From Montifringilla adamsi (lineage: Eukaryota > Chordata > Aves > Passeriformes > Passeridae): 64,000 nt of DNA. The notes under the pieces are model-generated. The model worked only from the letters and a program-made list of their open reading frames with translations. It made no database searches and was not told the origin of the DNA. The DNA is taken from positions 5,187,371-5,251,370 of the forward strand of contig JAGGNK010008781.1 in NCBI GenBank assembly GCA_017590115.1, in the 5' to 3' direction. Below, piece by piece: positions 10,101 through 23,400 of this stretch. Within the stretch, counting starts at the first letter, position 1, and each line of letters opens with the position of its first letter. The position numbers and the translations under genes were made by a program.

Positions 10101-13100
10101 TAATTTAATTATCTGAGGCAGGGCAGCAATCATGAAGCCACCTCATTAGCACTCTAAGGCATTCTGAGCATGGGAATGTTGTCCTGTCCTCCTAACACCC
10201 CTCAGACCTGGCTTCCCTTGGGTGACCATGAGGAAGATAACCCTGAAGTTAACCACACACATCTCAGGCACTGAGGAGAGCCAAGGCAAGAGGCAAAACA
10301 CCACCAAGGGCATTGGAAACATCTCAAACTCTGCTGGAGATCCTAACAGGAACCCTTTCCTTGGAGCACACTCATCCCAGTGGGCTACCAGAGCTGCTCA
10401 GCAGGTGACAGAGAGGCTGGGGCTCTTCTCTGGCTTTTTCTGCAGACTCCATGTGACTGAAGGAAGGGCAGCCTGACACCACACGGAACAAATTCGAGCT
10501 CCCCACCACAGTATTGCCTGGAATGTTTCTGCACGGGGAAAAGGGAAAGACAGTGAGATATAGGCCCATTCCCTGTGTGAGCGTGTCCATGTACTAAAGC
10601 AGGCAAATGCTGAAGAGAAACCTCATTAGAGGAGCACTCAGGACAGTAAGAACCATGGAATGGAAAGCAGCCAGGCTGGTGGCCCAGAGAAAGGTCAGGT
10701 TAGGCTAGGCATGCTCAGAGACAGGAGAGGGAAGAGTGTGAAGGAGGCTGAGGGGAGGGAGAAGTCCCATCACCACAGGTAGGTAGCACTGCCCTTCTCC
10801 TAAAGACCAGAAATCCTTTCCCTGGAGCTGTGAGCACACAGAGGAGCAGCACAGGCTCAGGGAGTTCTCTGACAGACCTTGCATTGTCCAAAGTCAAGCA
10901 CACCTTGGGACTTGAGTGAATAGAGTGGGCAATGAGCAGCCAACGTGGGCCTAGGCAGGATGGCCAAATAGCAATTAGGGGTCTGTTACTCAATTCCCCC
11001 ACACTGCTGTAGGGATCATGCTTTCACCTGTCACTGAACAGGGAGTCCCAGGGCCATGCAGCCCAGTAACCCACTTGCATATTTTCCTTCTGGACACACA
11101 CGTTCATTCACACAAACAGGCAAGTTTAGAATTTCAACCCTCAAGTGTCCTAGCAAGCTCTGGGTTGATAAACCAGGGCATCAACCATTCTGCATACTGC
11201 TGAATTTACTGACCTGGGAAGAGCCATTTGGAACTTGGTACTGGAGGAAAACCTCCCAACTCACCCTGTTGATAAGCTGCTCTCCTGTTTCTGAAGCTGT
11301 GATAAGTTTACAAAGTGCCTGAAGTGCAGGGTTAGGCAAACCTGAAAAACATCAGCAGAAACATCTGTATCTCTTTCTTGACTGCAAGAAATGCAACAGG
11401 CCTCAACAAAACACACACTTGGCTAATTGCTAAAACCTCTCCCCAACATCACTGGACAGCTCTGGAAGCAGCAGCAATTTCCAGAAAGCAAAAGATCTTC
11501 CCACTTTGCATCTGATGACAGGTTTCCTGACTGAGAGCTGGGAGAGAGGAACAGTCACATCGACCCAGCAGCAAACGATTCTCATCTGTGGCAACATTTT
11601 CAGTTAACATTTACTTTTAGAACTTCTTCCCAGTCCAATACATTGATTTCATTGATGTAAAACATCCCTTTTTCACATGCTGACATCACAGAAAGGTGTG
11701 AAAGGCTGATGTGTGCCTCCTCTCACCTAGGAGGGACTGGATGGTGGTGCTGCACTGCTGCAGCCGGTCCCCAGGGTCCGAGGTTGGGAAGAACACTGCT
11801 GCTGGGAGGCCGCTGGCTGGTGGGTCCAGCCGAAATCCCACTGCTGTGAGGAGTGCCTGCCAGCCTGGAATGCCACCAACTTTATTCTCCACACTCTGCT
11901 GGGAGGTGTACATGGAGTTGTGCTGCCCATTCTGGATTCGCTGCAATGATTTCTCCACCTGGGGGGAAATGACACAGCTTATTGTACAAGATGCTGTTAC
12001 TGACTGCCTCTTTTTACACAGAGAAGGGACTGGAACAGCAGGCAGGAGACAGCAAATCCAAGATTGATCCTGGCCTGTCTCACACAAGAGGGCATTAGTG
12101 CCTTGGAAAGAAAAGCTCCAGTAACTCAGCTTTCACAGCTGCAACATCACAGTGATGAGTGTCAATATTCTCTGGGACGCTGGGAACAATAATGCCACAA
12201 GAAATGAAGTAACAGTTTGTTTGGGATAGTTTCCTGTAAGCCTGGCAGCTGCATTTCTCCCTAAAGATGATTCACCTTGGGGTTCCAGACTGCTTCTTAC
12301 CAGACAAAGAGCCTGCAGCTACACAGCACACAGGAAAGAGCGATGAGTGTCCACAAACCCCAGCAACTGGGAAGACCAGCAATATTCACAGGTTTCCATC
12401 ATTCTATGGGTACTTCACACTCCTGTGAGACCACAGATGATGCATTGGGAAGAAAAGTATTAGAAGTCATGAGTGATCATTCCAGCCACCTGGCAGTTGG
12501 CTCCAGTCCCGCTGTTCCCCAGGACAGACTGGTGGCACAGATGGGGACAGAAGGGTCTCTTATCTTCCAAACACACAGAGACAGCAGTGACTGTGCTCTG
12601 TGTTTCCATGACTGCCATGTTCGTAGCTATTTCCCTGTATAAACAATTAATCCCAATGCTTACCCCTTAAGCAGAAACCCAATTCAACAGCTAATGCAAA
12701 CCAGATGGGTCTGGGGAGGATTCTGTCACAATACAATCTAGGATTTTGCTTACTTTGCCTCTTTTTGCACTGAACACTTCCTTAGGTGTCCAAGTCTTTC
12801 CACACTGATCTAGAGTTTTGCAAGAGGATACATCATAGCAGGGGAGGGGGGATGAAGGTGTATATATATATTTTTTCAAGTGGGAGTGGCTGCACATCAG
12901 GGAGTGCCTGCTGTTCCACTCATGGCTCCACTCATGCCCTCAGGTGAGGGTGTCTCAGGACTAGATGGGCTGTGGTAGCTGTGACAGCCCTTCCTTTCCC
13001 TTACCAGATGAAGGAGGACACGCAGAGCATCCCGGGCCCTTTCAGGGTGCTGCAGGATCTCAGTCAGGGCCTGTCCTACCAGTGAGGAAGGGCTGTTCAG

Positions 13101-16100
13101 CTTCATATCACTCCCAATAAGCATGAAGCCTGCAGGATTCAGAATGAGAGACAGTCAACCTCCTGTTGTTATGGAAAATGTTCAAACCAGACACAGATGT
13201 CCTCTGCCCTCAGACCAGTGAATGATGGTTCACTGTACCCTGCACAGGGACATTCTTTTCCCAGAGCTGCTGCCCACTCCCTGCCCAGTCATGCAGACTG
13301 AATGAACTTCCAGAAAGTTTCTAGATACTTCTTACTGTCCCCTGCTATTAAATCAATAGCATCTTCCTGTTCAAGCAAGCAGAAAACCACTGGATTGCAG
13401 CTAAACTTGTCCAGGCATGCTCCAGGTCTCCTCTGCAGCCACAGAAATCAACACATGCCAACAGTGGTCGTAAAACAGAATGCTGAACATGGAAAGTTTT
13501 TGCTGTTCTGGTCAGAAACCTGTCCTGGCTCAAGCCCCATTCACTGCCAGACTCCCCAGATGCCAGCACAAGGAGTTTCCCTTCTCATTCATGCAGTGAG
13601 GGTGCAACTGCTCCTGGCTCTGTGCTCTGTCCAAAACTCAGTGCCAAGGGTCAGCAGTGAAGTCAGGGACTGTGTGGGATGAACTTGCACAGTGCCATGG
13701 AAGGGGCAGTACTCAGGCAGCCTGAGCAGCTGAAAGCCTCTGCTTGCTGGCAATGCCAAGCACTGTGTCCACACTCTTTCTTTTCTAACTAGGAAGTGGT
13801 CACTTTTGGGGCCTTTTAGAGCTCTTCTGAGACAGAAAAATCTTGCAAAGAAAATAAAATCCCAACTGAACTGTGGCCTGTAACCTGAACTCAGCTCACA
13901 GCTGGTACTACCTGAACCACATCCTAATGCTGGACTCAACATGCCTGAAATCACTGTCAGCCTGACTCATTTTAACCAGTTCCCGCTCCTCCAGCCATAT
14001 GCAGTTCACACCAGAGCCATATTCACCACAGTTTCCTGAGCTAAATAACATGCTTCTGCTGCCTGTGCAAAAATCAATTTGGGGAATGCCTGCAGCTTTC
14101 AAAATCCAGGCCTCATGCCAGGAAGAGAAATTAGGTTATCTGTACATATTCCTGTCACAGCACTGCTGAACTCCAAGACTTTGTCATTCCAAATCTCAAA
14201 GTACAGACCTAATTGAGAGGGAGCAAGCACCAGCACTGCACAAGGAGCTGACACTGCTGAGACATGCCCCATGGAAGCAAGAGAAAACCTTTTTTCTCTT
14301 TCTCCTAAAAGGACCAAAGGAGTAAGTCCTACAAGGTTTATGTCACAAATATCACAACTACTTGCTGCTGCTGCTTCCAGCAGCACTTCTCCTGCCTCCT
14401 GCTGAAGTGTCACTAAATTTTCCATTAAAAAGCCTATATGTGTGTTCCAGCTGACTCCATCCCAAGGACACAGGAAGCATGAGCCTGGAGATTTCAAACA
14501 TAGAGAATGAGTTGTTGTACTGCACTTTATTTCTTTCCAGTCATGAAATACACTTCACCTCACAACTGCTTCTAATTATACCCAATCCATACCCACCTAC
14601 TGTGCCCAGTGAAATGCTTATGAGTCCTGTGACACTGACATTCAGCCACACTCAGCTGAATCAGAGTCTGAGACACAGGAACTGAATTCCAGGAAAGCAC
14701 AAGGCACACACTGCTCCCAAGTACCTGCCAGCACTGCTCCTTGCTTAACTCACATAGTTTGGCAGCTCCCTAGAAACCCCATCTGATTTGTCCAGAAGAA
14801 GACTCTTCCTACCTGCCCAGTTGGCTGGATGGGAGAACTGCTTGCTGCTCTGCACGGTTTTCATTGCCTCTCCCAGGGCTGCGCTGGCTTTCATCCCGTT
14901 TAAGAGAGAGGAGTAGAAGGCGTGCACAAACATTTTGGAAGCAGCCACAGGAATGGGCCAGAGCGACACAAGGACACATTGAGCCCCAGCAGCCAGGAAT
15001 GCTCTTGTCAAGCCAATGACTCCATCAGAAGTGACTTTGCTGTTGGACTCTTGATAAGAGCCAAGAACCACCAGCTTGACAGGCAGCCGCAGATCCAGCA
15101 CATCAGCGGCTGTAAGCAGGAACTCCTGGAGAGGAGGGCAGTCTGAGATGCTCTCCACATCACTGGCATCATCCTGCATCCTAAGAGATTCTGGGATTGT
15201 GTAGGGGTTCCCAAAGGAGCTCTTGCTGCTGGCTGGGTTGCTGTCAGTGTTGGGTGTCAGGACCAAAGCAGCCAGTTTCCAGGAGACGTGGGTTGCAAAA
15301 TGGACACATTCTGCCTGAGTCAGGGCACTCATGACTCTCTCTTTTGTTGATGAGCTGCCGACTAAGGGCTGGCAGCCAAGTAACTCAGATACCATATATG
15401 CTTCCTCTTCTGCAGAGGGCATAGGTCCCCACAGCCACCTGTCCATAACTGCTGAAGGGAGCTTGGGATTTCCTATCACAGCTGCCATTGAGGTAGAACT
15501 GGAGTAAGCAGGAGTATTCTTCCTCACATGGGACTACAGACAGAAAGAGAAAGAGAAAGAGAAAATGGGGTTGAAAGATCTCGTTTTTACGGTGCTGGAA
15601 ATAAAATATCCTGTCCCTTTGGCTCTAAACATAAGTCTGGTTGTCATAATTACAGGAAGACTGCATTTCTTTAGTTTCTTCTGTTTAACTATTCCAAGGA
15701 ACACTTCTATTTGAATGTGGTCAAGACTTCTATCTCCAGATCCCAGATATAGCCCAGGTCCCTTTGAGGGTTGCAGCAGAGCTAAAAACATAAAGAAGAT
15801 TCCAGGTTCTCACATTCCTGGAACACCACCTGCAATCACTAAGTGGTTCCTCATACCTGCATTTCCAAGACCAGCGTCAGCACTGCCAGCAGCAGGTGCT
15901 GCAGGCAGCTGATGCTGAATGGAATAGCAGTAATGCTGACAAGATTCAGACCCTTCTGCTGCTCCACTGACTGTGCTTAACCCAGGGCAAACCAAGATGT
16001 GCCACAAAACACTGCCCAGCAAGAGCAAATGTGATTTGGTGCATTCTCCCAGGGAGTTGGGCATTAGAAATGCTTCTGCAGGATTCACCTCTGGGATTTG

Positions 16101-17408
16101 TTTTCCCTCATAGCTTTGGTGTCCTGAGACATCAGTGGTTTTCCCCACTCAGAATGCTAAAATGGAGGTGAACATACCAGCAATGTGACAGGACAGTCAG
16201 CTTGGCAAGGAAGCTCAGCACAGATCACAGACACCTACATCTCTGTAGTCTGCCATGTAGTTCAACACCCAGCACATGCAATCCTTTAGAGGAGGATATC
16301 CAAATGATCCAAACCCCTTGTCCTTCCCGGCACGCCTGGGGCTGTGATTGTGTGCTGCAGGAACTACATCAGAGCCTACTTCAGAGCTGTGGTGCTCAGC
16401 ATGCTCCTCAGACCCAGGGTGGCCTGTTTGTGCTTTCTGTTCTTGTGTCTGGCACAGCAGGACAGAGCTGCTGCTTTGTGAGCATGTACCAACACCTGCA
16501 CCCACAGGAGAGGTTTCATAAGCAGTGTCAGACCTTGGAGCTGGGATTCAGTGACTGGATGGATGGCACTGCAATGAGGCTGAAGCGCTCGTAGAGGTAC
16601 TCGTTGGAGGAACTGCCCTTCAGGAGAGCAAAGGGAATGAGGTACAGTTCTCCCTCCAGAACCAGGACCAGCTGACGGTGGCGGCCAACAGGCCCACTGG
16701 AATGCATCAAACCCTGGAAAGAAAGAAGAGAGAATTCGTTTGGCCCTTTCGCTGCACCGTGTCCCTGTCTGTATTTCCCAAGCATCAGGCTCTGCTCTGA
16801 CCCCGTGTCAGTCTGGAAACACCCACATCAGAGCCACGCTCTGTGTGACAGAGCAGCACGTCCTGTGCAGCTGCCCACCTGTGCCCTGCCAGTCCCAGGG
16901 GACAAGTGAGCACTGAGGGCACTGACCTGTCTGCTCTGGGTCATCACCCTGGCCTCAGCCCACGTGGGGCCCAGCCTCACCCTGCTTCTGCAGCTCCTTC
17001 TGCTCCAGCATGAAATCTTGGCTAACCCAAACCACCTATGCCTTGTTCTTATCCTTTGTCAGAGAATATTCTTTCTGATGTTGAATTTCTAAAAAGCCAT
17101 TTCCTCTGAAGAGTGAACCATCTACAGACAGATCTGTCCATGGCCTGCACTTCCAGACACTTGACATCATCATCAACCCAGACTCACCAAAACATCTAAC
17201 CAGGAAGCATCTTATGGATGGAAGTGAAGGAGAGAGATTAGTCAATAGGGAACATGCAGCTGGGCACAAAATGTGACAACTGCTCCTGGTCCCATGGAAC
17301 TGTAGAAATTTATTCATCTAGTGTATCATAAAAACAATTAGTTTTCACTCCAGGAAGGAGTAACTTCAAAGCACTGCAATTTGCTCCAGCTTAAACACTG
17401 GCAGCCCA

Positions 17409-17457
<49 letters not shown>

Positions 17458-20400
17458 CAGGACTAGATCCTTGTCTCTAGATGGTTGCTAAGACCCCCTT
17501 CCAACCCAGATTGTTCTGTGAAAACACCACACTTCAGAAACCAGCCCCAAGCTGTCTGTTCTTGCTTTCCCACACTGAGAGGGTTTGGTGTCTGTGCAAA
17601 GCCTTACTCCTTCCATGGGTCCTATCAGTAAGTCATAGAGAGCACGGAGTGGGGGTTTGGTGAAAGAAGTCTGCTTCCTTGGAAGTGATGATGTTCCATC
17701 CTTAACAGGAGACATGGTACTGCTGAACAGGCTGGTCATGCTCTGACAGCTCCTGTGGGCAAAAGCCAAGGGAGAGGTTAGCTGCAGGAAGCAGAGCTGC
17801 CCTGTGGCTGCCCTGACTTCTGACAGTGACCCTGTCACCCAGGGGACTCTGCTCTGTAAGATGCTTCATGGGAGGGCTTTAGTCTCCCATTCAGCTTCAC
17901 ACCTCAGTGAGCAGTGACACTAATGGCAGGATGAATCAGCTGCAGACAGCACATGACATTGCTGTGGAGTTTCTCTCCACACTCCAGTGCCTGGAGTGCT
18001 GTTCCCAGCTGCTCCTGCACACCTATGGGGAGCAGCTGTGTGCAGGCAGGCATGAGACCCACTGACAACTGACCACAGCCACAGGAGGATTTGCACTTGG
18101 GTTGTGCACCAACTGACCCAGTGATACCAGAGGAAATGTGACAACAGGCAAACCACGAGACAGCAAGATTCTACACTTCTGCCACTGCTGAGCAAGACCT
18201 GGTGCCCATTCCTGATATTCCCACAGAACTCTGCATGTGATCTCCTGGCATCAGCAGACACAAGTGTCTGCCCTGCTGAGGAAATGAAGTTGTCCCATTC
18301 TGGGCTCACTAGTCCAGCAGCTGTGCTTCCAGAAATGTTATCCTTGGCTTGGGACCATTTTACGTGGAAAGGGTAACTTCCCAAAACATTTTAGCAGGTG
18401 GACCTCAAAGGAAAGGTAGGGAGGCCTGGGATACACCTCAGCCATTTCTGATACATACCAACACACAGACTCAGAAATTGCATTTTCCCCCCTTTGTCTC
18501 CTCAGCTATTGCAACCAGCCTTCTGACCTAGCTCACATCATGCCTAAAACCTATAATTCTCTGAAGAAAAAAACACTCTTTACCACCCACAAGGAACTAC
18601 CATCTTATGGGCTCATAAGAATAACCTCAGAATGCCAACAAAAGCCTGGTGCCTGACTGTCCATGCTCTCCAACTCAGAGATTCCAGTGGCAGTATGAGT
18701 ATGCTGCTCCTGCTGCTGCTTAGAGCTGCTGGAAACTCGTCTGGGGGATCTGTACAACAGGGGATCAGCACAGGCTTGGTGCTGTTTTCTCCCCTCACAC
18801 CCATCTGCCTCACTTCACTGCAGCACCTGCCTGCAGGGTTCAGCTTTATGAAGCACAGATTTTAACATCAGATCAGGAAAGAAAATATGTGCAGGGATAT
18901 CCAGGACCTTGTGCCCTGATCCTCCCTGGTCAGGCAGGATTGTTGCCATCAGGCAGCACTTGCCAGCCCCACAGCCCATGTTCAGCCATTGTTACACACT
19001 CATTTACTGCAGGGAATAGGGGTTTCATTACTTCAATCAGCAAAGCCCTCCTGCATCTTGGGTTTCCCAGACAAGCAGCTCTAGATTTATTTCCTCACCA
19101 ATCAGATTGCTTTTTATGAGAACCAAACCAAGGAAGCACCATAAATCTCTCACATCTCCTGCCTCTGTGTGTGTGTGTACACAAAGAGTGAGCAAATCCA
19201 CAGGGGAGGATGAACAGATCTCTTGTGGCAAGTGGGGCTGACCAGGAGCCCTGGCCAGCCCACCTTTTCCTCCCAAAGAAGCCAACAAAAGGCACCAGGT
19301 GCACTGATGATTTCCACCTTGCTCTTGCAATGCAGAGGATCCCCTGATGTCTGAACAGTGAAATCTTTCATTTGGAAGCCTCTGCTCAGACTCTGCAGTG
19401 CTGCTGATTTATAACCCTTTGTACAGGCAGCCTAGCCTGCAGCAAGCAGAGAAGCAGCACAAACAGCCAGGGCTCAGCTCTGCTCCCTGCCTTTGTCTTG
19501 GGGATGCAGGAACAAAGCAAAGCCTCTGAGAACAGGGTCAGACTGACCTGGCTGACCAGCAGCCTCACAGGTGCTGGCTCTGCCTGCTGGGGATGAGTGG
19601 CTGGGCCCAGGCAGACGGAGGGGTTCATCCCAGAACCAGCACAGAGCTGCTCCTGCCTAGCACTAATTAGGATTTTGGACAAGTCAAATACTGCCCATGG
19701 CCAAGCACGGCCATTGGGAGGGCTGGGAGTCAGGCTGGTGCTGCAGGGGTCTGGCAGCCTTGGGAAGCTGGATACCCACCAAGCCTTCCTCAAAGAGACT
19801 CTTCCTAAAGATGCAGCCCTAAATCCACATTCAGGGTCTTGACACACACACTGTACAAAGCTGCAGTAAGCTCCAGAAAGCAGCCAGATCTGAGCTCCCT
19901 GAGGATCATTTCAAGGATCCACAAGTATCTCCAGAACTTGGCAGTGGTTGCAAAAAACCCACAGCCCACCCAGAACTCTCTGCCAGGGTGGTCTGCATGT
20001 CAGCAGCTGCAGCACTGCATCCTGGATGGCAGAGAACCACCACAGGAGGGACTCCCCAGCCACTGCTGTCCCTTCTGCCTGGGCTGCCCCCATCCCTCTG
20101 CTCTGGAGAGGGTCAGCTGTATGGTTCTCCAGGGCAAGTTGTCAGCCCTGAGGGCAGTAATAGGTTCCAATGATCCTGATCAGCTTGCCCTACCTAAGGA
20201 GCAGAGGAAATAGAAGCTGCAAGAAGACAGGAGCCACTGTGGCTATCCTGTGGTTGTACCAGTGGCATCCTCAGCTCAAACAGCCATTGCCCAGTCCTGA
20301 GACCCCCACAGTGTTCCTTCAGTGCTTCTTTCTCCTCCAAAGTCCATTTCCTCTCAGAAGTTCTCTAAGAGAGCTGCCAACCCTCCAAGTTTGCTTTTCT

Positions 20401-23400
20401 AAGCAGAATTGAGAAAAAAAATCCAACTATTCTCTGCTTAAAAGCACCTACCCTGAATTCAGGGCTCAGCAAGCCAGCTGCAAACAGATGTGGCAGTGTC
20501 AGCTCCATCCCCTGGTCCCCCTCCACAGGCAAAAGGAGAGGGGCAGGCAGGGAGGCCATCAGCAGTGTCTCCTTATTTTTTCACCTCAGTGCTCATTGCA
20601 AGAACATCACAGACACAGCTGCTTCTAATGCTTCCCCTGCTTCTCTCCTGAGAGTGCTTTCAGTTAAATACCCAGGATGCCCCATTCCTGGGCTGCTCCT
20701 AAGAGCTGAAAATTACTTACTTGACAAGACACCTGAGCCTAAGCTCCTAGGTCTGGCTGTAAAGTAATGCATGTGGCTCCTGTGAAGCAGAAAGACAGAT
20801 GTGGCATGGTTGGCCACTCCAGTGTTTCTGAGGATTAGCATTCCCTGGAACAGAATCACATCCTACTTCCCCCTGTAATCAGAAGGACAATCTCCTCTCT
20901 TTCTAAGCCTGATAAACTAGCAAAACATCTCAGCAATTCTGGGGATCTGCCTGTGTGATCCAAAACTAGCAAGTACTCATAGTCCTTCATCAGTGCAGCA
21001 GCTTGAACAGATATGCTGGTGGATTCTGAAAAGAAAACCAGGCCAGTTGCTGGTGCCAGCAGGCAGCTCCCAGGTCCGTGGGGATGCTGTAACAGTTCAC
21101 AAGCTCCAATGGTGGCTCACAACACTCCAGGCTGATCACATTTTCTTTTCCAGCTGAGAAAGGCCTAGGGTATCCTGTGCTCATAAACCACAATCAAGCA
21201 CAGATCCAGTCAGAAATCCTGGGTTGCATCACACAGCCACACTGGAAAAATTCTGTCCTCAATTTTCTTTCCAAATGGTTGCCCTAAGCCCTAATCAGCA
21301 CAGTGATGTGAAAGGCTGAGAACAAGTTGTAAGAGGCAGAAAATGAGTGGAGACTTGCAGCTAGTACAATCCTGTAACTCTGGAAAAGCAGCATATTCCC
21401 ACCTAATTGGTACAACACTTGAGATCAACAAAAACATGTATTTCTGTAACAAGCGTGCAGGAGAGATTCCAAGCTCTGCATCTCACATACAGCAGGGACA
21501 AAACAATTGCTTGGAGTCTCAAAATCAGCACTTGGCCACGAGAAGAACAAATTCAGAACAGCTGTTCCTCTGGACACTCATCAGTTACAACAGGGACCAG
21601 CCCTTGCCGGCTTTCCCCTCGAGCACTGGCTGCACCTAAACTTGCAGTTTAGAGAGAAGCCCATCACCAAGAAATCTCCTGCTTGCTGACCCCTGCAGCA
21701 GTGCTGCATTCTCACCTGTTCAATAGGTTGTTCCTGCTGACCATCCTCAGGAAGCCAGTTGGATCAGTCATTGAGTTCAGCTTGTTATTCATCTCCTCAA
21801 ACTGCTGGTCCATGATATCCCCAGCTTCACTCTCTGTCTCGCTGCTAGCACAGGCTCTGGGGGAATCAGTGAGATGAAGGGTCACTGATGTGAGAAGGAG
21901 CAACAGCTTGATGACAAATGCTTGGCCAGTCTGAGCAAAAATGTTTTTCAAACAGAAGCTCAACCTTTTGTCAGGCATATAAGACAATACCAGCCCCAGT
22001 TCCTCCTCTCCTGGGATTCCTCAAGGTTTAGTGAGTGGCACACGCAGGGGGGAGGGCAGGACCCTTTCTGTGCACTGCAGGCAGGGATTTCTAAAGCTGC
22101 AGCACAACACTGAAAAGCTGAGTCTGCAGGAAACACCAACTCAACCCTTATCTGCCTAAGAACACGTGTGAGCACATCCTTTCCAAATCTCCACAGTTAA
22201 CTTCAAGCTCCACATACTTCCTTCACGTAGCAGAGGGAGCTGTGCTGCCACTCCTGTTATACAAAGAGGGAAAACACAGAATAATTTACTCTATCAATGC
22301 CCCAAGTGCAGCAGCAATACAGAGAAACAACCCGACAATTCTAAATTCCCAGTCTCCTGACACCAATATCTAAATTTTGTCAGTGCAGCTGGGGTGCTCA
22401 TGGTGGGCTGGGTTGGGCTCAGTGAGCATTCTGCATGTGAATCATTCTCTCTCTATTTTGTACACTTTTTTTGTTAATGCTGTTACTGTTTGTTTCCTTG
22501 TCTCATTACTGTTTCCAGTAAATTGTTCTTATCTCAACCCACCATCTTCACCTTTTGTGCCTCCAATTGTCTTCTCCAGCCACCAGGAGGGAGAGAGGGT
22601 GAGGGAGGAAGGAAGCAGTACTGGGGTTTGGAGAATCTCAGTGGGAGAACTAAACTGGGGAGTACCATTCCTAAACCACAACAATGGCACATCACAAACC
22701 TTGGATTTTTTACACTTAAGATAAACCTAGGATGCTACCTGATGAAGCTTCCTTGCATCTCATTTCTGCTACTTTTTGGGTTTCTGACAGCTTGAAGCCT
22801 CTCCTCAAGGGCATGTTTCCCAATAAAGAGCACAGGAATTAAATGAACATACAACCTGTACTTGTGCAGGCAACCAGCTGTATCTCTGCTGTTGTATGGA
22901 TCATGAATCTCTTGTGAGTGAATTTCCTGGTCAGTATGATTTACAGCCTGGTAAGCCCTGACAAAAGTCAATCACTTCATGAACATTGAAATGGGGACAG
23001 CTGAACCACAGATGGGGGATTAAAAAAAAACAACATAAGGGAAAAAATGAAGAAGGAAAGTTTGTCAACAGCTTCTCCCTGCACATTTTTCCTCCAGTTG
23101 AGGCATGCTCAGCTCTGAGTCCTGGCACAGTTTGGAGTAACACTCACAGCTCCTTAAAGAGGCAAAAATCTTGAGTTCATGAACCCAAGAGAGTGGGTCA
23201 CATGCTCTCCCTAAAGAGAGCAGAGTCTGTTCTGACACAAGTTCAAGCAGATTTTAAAATCCCTTACACTTCTTTTTTTTTTTTTTTTTTGCAAGAATGT
23301 TACTTTGAGGATTAATTAGACCAGCTGAAAAGAACCCTTTCTAGCAGAACCTGAAGGCTGCAGTGTGGAACTGAACATGCTGTGCATCCCCTCCCCTCCA

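Larger units (their letters stand above)
16714..17607 (-). other. TTC28 intron l-m
   Basis: An 894-nt intron holding the 47-nt A run (17410-17456) and an adjacent CR1 3'-end remnant (17457-17525). The remainder is featureless to me. Confidence 0.9.
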
